DNA of 64,000 nucleotides from Tubulanus polymorphus (Eukaryota; Nemertea; Palaeonemertea; Tubulaniformes; Tubulanidae): NCBI RefSeq assembly GCF_964204645.1, contig NC_134029.1, positions 591,501 to 655,500 of the forward strand, read 5' to 3'. Shown piece by piece: positions 57,215 to 64,000 of this stretch (position 1 is its first letter; each line of letters starts with the position of its first letter). The notes under the pieces were generated by a model. It saw only the letters and a program-made list of their open reading frames with translations, ran no database searches and was not told where the DNA came from. The position numbers and the translations under genes were made by a program.

Positions 57215-59840
57215 AACCCTTCGATACACTTATATATGAAATACAAAATATATAATCTGGTGACGAAGAAGGTGTATATATGTGAGAGAGATTTTTCTTA
57301 AATCTGAAATTTAAGGCCTATTTTTGGTCGCGATATTTCTACACACACACGGTGACAAATACGAATCTGCTGTCTGTAAATAATTGACGAAAACATGATT
57401 GTGACTGAGGATGAAACGATGAATTCCACGATGAATTTATACTCCTTACGATATTACTCCACGTGGGATGAATTTCAAAACCATAACGCGCTGAAAGGAA
57501 CTTCGATGCGAGAAAGACCCGACATTCTAAATATTTAAGTCTTTTGTATCAGCATCAGATTCGATACCGAGGATGAAAAAGATATTTCTATTGTTCGCAG
57601 TCTTTCCTGTCTGGTTTTTCCTAATTAATCAGGTTTATTGCGGTGCTTAGTGCGTTACGGCCAACAGCATCTGACGCAAATCAGATTACATAATCTTAAC
57701 AAATTTAAAAGATACAGACTAATCAACTTCTTCTCGCTGACTGGTAATTTGATACGTATCGATTTTCCGCAATGATATATCGATATGTTATGATAAAGCT
57801 ATTTTGAGATAGCGAAATTATTCAGATCCCGTTGAGAAATATTTCTTTTCTGGCGACCTGCGAATTCTTAACCGAAAACAATATTTTCACTAACCGAGTG
57901 TGAACCCGTTATTCAAGCCCGGATGATCTAATTATTATCATATGATCTTTTATGATCGTATTACATAAATCTAGAAAATGCTGATATTTTGCGTGATGAA
58001 ATCCTAGAGATATGATGAGATATTAGCTGGAAAGGTTTGAGAAGTTTCGTGTCGAACTAATGTTCACGTCATGACTTTTCATCACGATTTTCTTATAAAA
58101 ATATCATGTTTCTGTCAACCTATAAAAGGTGATATCTAGTGAAACCTTCTCCGTGCAGCCCTTCTTGCGTCTAACATGTCTAAACTGTTTTCACCTCAAA
58201 TTTATGCTAAATATCTGAAATTATAGCTTGCAGTCTTTGTGCATTTGTTATTCATCATGTTCATTTATCTAGAGGTGCCGTTCTTAAAAGTTCTAACCAG
58301 CCTCAGTAATACCATAGTTTATACCCTGGTTTGTCCACGATGGAATCAAGTTCGATGTTGAATTTTTTACTTTATTGATGAAATTGTAGTAATATTCGCC
58401 TTGACCTTTAAGCGGTCTGTTTGGACTGAGAGTTTCTATATTCTACTTCTACCTCTACCAATTTATGGCCACCATCAACCAGTTGATGATTTTGCCATCG
58501 AGAGGTGCATGGATTTTTTTCTTTTATTCCTATATATCGTAGTTGTTTGACTTGTTTGTATCAGCGGATTTTCTCCTTGTTCGCTCTCATCACCATCTCG
58601 CTCTCTCTTTCACTCTCTTTCACTCTCTTTCACTCTCTTTCCTCTTATCTACCTCATGAAGGTCGATTATCGGTTTGTATATGAATTGAGATATAGTAGA
58701 CGTCAGAAGCTGGGGTGATCTATTACAAATTGGCGGCGTACGATCTAATCAAAATGACTGATGATGAGCACATTAAAAGTTCCCAGTAAGAAAATTCATT
58801 TACTGATGATTTATGAGATTGATTTGAGATGACGTAACGCTAACTTATTGAGTTTATTAGTGCAAGACACTTCAATAGTTCATTAGTGTGAAAATCAATT
58901 TAATACATGTACATGTACATGTATACACGTATCACTGAACATGTTATACATAGAGATGATCATTTACAGGATCAGTGGCTTCTTGTCCTAAAGACTTCCT
59001 AAAGAGGCTAATAGAGGTTCTTCGTGCAGCACCATAGGCTTGGAATAAAGCTTTTCACGAGTTTATAATGAATCCTTTGCAACTAAGAACCAGTTTAACG
59101 ACAACAGATCATTCTGAAGTCAATCTAACCGCTTTAATACCAGTCTTATTAAGCTCATTTTAACCGCTTCGATAGGATTTTGGTTCACGAATATCTTACA
59201 TCTTGGTCTAACAACCTAAGACCAGTCAGCCAAACACGACCACAAGTCGTCATGCGCAACTATCTAGTTATTGTAAGTTCGGATATCATAGACGTGGATC
59301 GAGATTTCATAACGTTACGAATATAACGATAATATCTAGATTCATCAATGTATTTGTAGCCGGGTTTACGTCGGAAGAGGCAGAGAAGAAAAGGTCCTAA
59401 TTTAGCTCCAAACATCTCAGACACATCTGCAATCAGAGTCCAATCTATACATCTATTGTATGGATGTATATGTTTTATCAAAGATAATGAGCAATTCTGT
59501 GGCGCACCTTTTTTGTTATGCGCCACAGCTTCCCGTACCAATAAAAGTTATCAATTCAAGTAACTCTTTTTTATACAGTCGCTTATTGTGCGTCGGTACT
59601 TGAATAGCGAAGAATAAATACTATTACATATATGAGCGATGATTGTATGCCTCGAGGGTTTATTTCTATTTCCTAAGTTCTGATTGCCTGTCTATCTTAT
59701 GTATGTGACACGAAATACCTAGGGGATACCTTCTCCTCTCGCTTATAACATAGCAGCATGTCACACAGTATGAACACTGTGTACTATAGACCTACAGGTG
59801 TCTCATTCAAAGGGTTACTGCGCAACATCCATAGATATAT
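57215..59840. other. No gene recognised
   Basis: AT-rich, with TCTCTTTCAC repeats near 58600-58640 and (TACATG)n at 58905-58922. The ORF at 59260-59541 (minus) shows no known domain. Confidence 0.4.
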
Positions 59841-59849
59841 AACCCTCCA

Positions 59850-60135
59850 ATAAATCCCCCTATGACGTCATCAAGTTACTTTTGATACACAAACCTTCCC
59901 AGAAACGATGCCTGTCTCTAAAAATCCCCATATGACATCATGAACCATTCCATAAAAGATGGCTGCTTCCTAATCCCCCTATGACATCATGAACCCTTCC
60001 ATAAAAGATGGCTGCTTCCTAAATCCCCCTATGACATCATGAACCCTTCTTTAAAAGATGGCTGCTTCCTAAATCCCCCTACGACATCATGAACCCGTCC
60101 ATAAAAGATGGCTACTTCCTAAATCCCCCTGTGAT
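59850..60135. repeat. 50-bp tandem repeat
   Basis: Five to six copies of CCCCCTATGACATCATGAAC followed by CCTTCCATAAAAGATGGCTG and CTTCCTAAAT. Confidence 0.93.
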
Positions 60136-60765
60136 ATCGTCAATCCCCTGCAGTTCAGCTGTGTTGAAAAATCTTCTTTCAATATTTCATATCAACGGAA
60201 AGATGAACGTTCGTTATTTCGACAGAAAACAAAGATCAGATATCAGCGATTCAGCTGAGCTTCTGCCGGTTTGATTTCAAATTCAGATTTCAGAAACTGC
60301 CAATTTGTTATCTTTGGTTGAGTGTTTTTAAATTATCACGCGTCTTATTTCGCATCAGCGCTCGCGTTCGCTCGTTTATACCCACAGTGAAAGTCGATCT
60401 GAGACCGGAATTTTAAACTGCTAATGAACACGTTTTGTAATACAAACGGTGACACCTCGTTAATTACTAAGAGTCAAGGCGAAGCGAGGCGTCGCAAACC
60501 TGATCTAGTGTTTCTGATCTGAAATCAGTGAACCTCGACACACTCATTGCCGAATGTGTGGTGACGTCACGCGGTATTGAGAACGAGTCCGTGTTTTATA
60601 ACCATAATGTAAAATTCCATGACGACATGAAATAAACTACATGTACTGACATTTTGGAATCTTTTGTTGTTGTGGAATTTTTCTTTATAAACTGCACAGA
60701 TTGTCTGACGCCGTAGAGTCCAAGATTTCGGCATGACAAATCACCTACGATGCCATGTGACCGTA

Positions 60766-60838
60766 GCCCGGTTAGCTCAGTCGGTAGAGCATCAGGCTTT
60801 TAACCTGAGGGTCCTGGGTTCGAGTCCCATACCGGGCG
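60766..60838 (+). tRNA. tRNA-Lys (anticodon TTT)
   Basis: 73 nt. Acceptor GCCCGGT/ACCGGGC, A box TAGCTCAGTCGG, anticodon loop CTTTTAA (TTT), B box GGTTCGAGTCC. Intronless and perfectly paired. Confidence 0.97.
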
Positions 60839-60839
60839 G

Positions 60840-61980
60840 CGAAATCTTTTTTACGATTGAGACAAACTCTTAGCATACTCGAAAAAGATGTTTTTTTTAT
60901 TTAGTTTTGAGAAACAGAATTGTAGATATATACTTGTAGCGAGCAGTCTGAGCGATGACTGATCAATGTGAGTTATAAAGAATCTATCGGAGCTGTTTAT
61001 AATTAGTCTCCTCTTCGAATCGTTAAAAACAATTCTTCAGATGTCGTTTTCTAGCGCACGGCATCTGATTCACGTTATTCAGCTCAGGTGTTAGACCAGT
61101 TCGTTAATGAAATTATGTCTTAAGACGGCTATTTTTGAATGAATTAGTTGATTACGTATGTCGGGCTAAGACTGAATGAATCCTGCGGGAACATTATGAA
61201 CATCATCGCTACCTTGAACATTAATGTAATAGTAGTGAAGTTATACTAATTGAATTAACTGATATCTCTCTGGGAGACTGCGGAGACCGCGAGCGTGTGT
61301 GTCTGTCTCCGTCTTCTAGCCATACGGCGACTTCTCAACTCACCGTATAAATCTATATTAATTGAATTAATGCTAGCTAGATACGGTATACGGATTCTAT
61401 GCGGGTTTTGTGACGGTTCTGAAAGGAATCTCTACCGGTTCTAGTGAGGATTCTACAGTGCAGGTTTCGGCGCGGATTTGGCCTGTTGCTGGTTCCTTGA
61501 CGACTATTTGTGCCAAATTTGGTGCGGGTTATAGTGTTTTCACGTCACGTTGTAACTCTGGTAACTCTGGTAACACCAACCCATCGGATCGGACCAATCC
61601 ATACTCTCTGGCACGGATCTGAATGAAGAAGTTTCAGATCTTCCACCCCTGACACTCAGGGTTAGAGTAAGTACCATGCCAAATGCACATGGTTCGCTCA
61701 GTCCATAATCATGCGTTTTGTCTCCTAGATAAAGATCGGTCTTGTGACAGCTGGCTAAGGAGTCGAACCGGATGCAGAAACTGAGTGGTTTCCGTTTATT
61801 GGAAAATACACAACTTCAGTTGGAATCCCATATTAATTATCAGTATATATCAAAATTGTCACCCGCGATTAAACATAGGTGAAAGTTCATGTTCAAAATC
61901 ATACGACGGATATACATTATCTAGAACGGTCAATGTGGTCACTGTCACAAACCGGATGTATATCGTTCGGTGTCACATGA
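60840..61980. other. Spacer between the two tRNA-Lys genes
   Basis: No gene recognised; a short GTAACTCTG duplication near 61553. Confidence 0.4.
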
Positions 61981-62053
61981 GCCCGGTTAGCTCAGTCGGT
62001 AGAGCATCAGGCTTTTAACCTGAGGGTCCTGGGTTCGAGTCCCATACCGGGTG
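61981..62053 (+). tRNA. tRNA-Lys (anticodon TTT), second copy
   Basis: Identical to the copy at 60766 except that the last base pair of the acceptor is G-U (GCCCGGT/ACCGGGT). Same anticodon and consensus internal promoter boxes. Flanks differ, so the copies are not part of a long recent duplication. Confidence 0.95.
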
Positions 62054-64000
62054 CGGTTCCTTTTTTCTTTATTCATCCCAATGCGTGCGTTTGTCCAATG
62101 AAAGCTATTTCTATGGGAGGGATTGGGACATTTTACCAGTTTATCTAAGTTTCGACCCAGAGTTATACAGTTTTGCTGAATATTGATTCCATAGATAGGC
62201 TTTAAAATTTTAGACAAGTTGCCTTCCTTCGTCCTGACTGACAGTCGTTCGTAGCTTCCATTCTCATCAGAATCTATACCGGAACAGTTTGAATAACCAC
62301 CACTAAGTTAAACGGGGTATCATCAATTAAACAGAGAATACACGATACAGTTAGTGTGGGTGTCGATTCTTCTGACCAAGTTCAATAAATAGAAAATGGC
62401 TTTTTACAGATGAATCATCCATTATATGAGAAACAGATCCTTTCTGTCAGTGACATCTGGTCACATGGCACTGCGCGCACACATCGGCGGAGCGGATATC
62501 GAATTCGGCGAATGCTCAAAATCGTATTCATGAGAAATTATCAGCCACTCGCGATCGAGCAACGAACCCGATCCAAATTGATGGGAATTACGTCTTTATC
62601 CGCGCGCTCGGGTCGTCTCGATAAAAAGATGGCGTCAATCTTTGGCCCCAGATGTCAACGGTTTTTACGCGGACGGAATTGACCGAAGAAATCAATTAAC
62701 AGTTCATCTTCTAGGGTTACCTAGGAGACAAATTTGAGATGGCGTTTATTGTGAAGCCCGGGGGATGCTGCGCTTATGGCACGTGGTGTGTTTTAGCCCC
62801 GAGAGTCACAGATACTACTAGGTGTGATTTCAATGATGCTGGCGCTGAGTCAGGACGGCGAATTTCAGATGTAATATTTTTGGTATTTATGCATTGCATC
62901 CTCGGGCGATGTTTAAAGAGATGATCGCAGCAGCGCCAGATTCTTTTGAATAAATGAAATCATTACCGACGACAAATTATTCACTTCTGTTTCTGGCCCC
63001 TTTTACTGTTTGACACTACGAGTTCAAATCAGTGAATTTTCGTTCTGTTAACTCGAAATTTCGACGGAAATTGTGGAACTATTCTACAACAATCGTGGAT
63101 TGAGAATTGAATCCACATTTAGAAATCCAAATACGCTAACGTCAACTGTTTTTATGACAAGGAGAACATCACTAATAACATTACAGAGGTTCAAGGAAAT
63201 CGAACCTGGCAAATGAGGACCTAAAATTGAGACACTGTGATTTTCATCATGATTTTCTCTTTCAATGGATTATGATATTGAATATATAAACATAATTGTA
63301 GATATATTAATTTCTGAACTACTGTTGACCTGTTCGGTGGTTTATGAGGTGGAAATTATCAGCGAGATGAGCAACCATCATCAGAACGGCGTCTGCGGAG
63401 GTTGAAATGTCAACCATTACCGCAGCCCTGCAGGCGACGTGTGTATCTGTGGTCCTGTAACTGGCCTGACCAATGAAACCGTATACATCATAATATATAA
63501 TGTTAGATCGATCAGTTGAGATGCATTGATCGCTTAAAGTAGCTGGACTTGGTTTACACAGGTGCAGCCATACTCGAAATACTCATTAGCTAAATGGAAA
63601 ATACCCACTTTGTGACCCGCCAACCACCTCTCAGCCCAAGTCACTGATCATCCCTCCACTTGAAACGGTGCGCAGTAATCGCGTGCAACCAGTCCGCGAT
63701 GAAACTTAGAGAACTTTTTGATACTCGCTGTTTACTGATACCTGATACACGACAGTGCCGAAAGGTCTGATTAACTACTATACAACGGACCTCGCAGGTA
63801 GCGAATGATAAAAAGCTAAGTCTAATCCTTCCCTTGAATAGGGGAAAGCGTCCGCGCAAAATAAGATCGTACATAACAAAAACTAGCAGTAGAATAGAAT
63901 ATCGGGTTTACAGTATGATACTCGCGGCTATCACAGTTATTGTTATATAGAGATTAACGGAGGAATTCTGTGTGCCGGTTTCATCTGTTTCTATGCGGTA
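62054..64000. other. No gene recognised
   Basis: Short ORFs without domains or exon signals I trust. Confidence 0.4.

Noticed and set aside
59260-59541. 93-aa minus-strand ORF with CLFRRKPGYKYIDESRYY
   Set aside because: No family recognised, no splice partners, AT-rich repeat-bearing surroundings.
63641-63874. 77-aa minus-strand ORF near the window end
   Set aside because: No domain or exon signals; could continue outside the window but cannot be supported.

Overview
The window is nuclear DNA from an animal. The genes are split by GT-AG introns, the tRNA genes are eukaryotic, and there are AATAAA signals, many microsatellites and minisatellites, and fold-back (MITE-like) elements. Small KR-processed secreted peptides, a single CLCN3/4/5-type gene and a peptide-type GPCR fit a marine invertebrate, possibly a lophotrochozoan such as a mollusc. 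That placement is inference; no marker in the window fixes the species.

Layout. (1) 1-2.4 kb: repeats, with an 11-bp minisatellite at 1.74-2.26 kb. (2) 2.4-10.5 kb: a segment present in three copies. Each copy carries a two-exon minus-strand gene for a 42-50 residue secreted peptide with a conserved C-N-P-x4-C core. The exons had to be assembled by hand, because the start codons lie in a separate 7-nt coding exon. Fold-back elements and a 53/54-bp hairpin minisatellite are interleaved. (3) 11.66-12.28 kb: an intronless Tctex1-type dynein light chain gene (plus strand). It is tail to tail with (4) a complete CLC chloride/proton exchanger gene (minus strand, 13.76-23.12 kb, 18 coding exons in the main reading, about 798 aa). 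This gene has at least two alternative first exons. Further exons of matching phase lie upstream at 27.5, 33.1, 34.4 and 36.7 kb, so its 5' part may reach 37 kb. (5) 24-37 kb: otherwise mostly tandem repeats. (6) 38.8-40.0 kb: a four-exon gene for a secreted protein. It has a signal peptide, a 28-residue Arg-rich six-cysteine segment ending in Gly-Lys-Arg, then two EF-hands. (7) 41.0-41.9 kb: an intronless class A GPCR. (8) 42-64 kb: gene-poor, holding one tRNA-Ser(TGA), two tRNA-Lys(TTT), SINE-like fragments, MITEs and repeats.

Functional links. The three peptide genes are clearly paralogues. The CLC gene is an endosomal-type exchanger with both key glutamates intact, and its variable N-termini probably alter sorting. 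The dynein light chain, CLC, EF-hand and GPCR genes show no evident pathway relation to one another. The most novel items are the CNP-core peptide family, the amidated polycationic six-Cys/EF-hand precursor and the phase-1 alternative 5' exons of the CLC gene.
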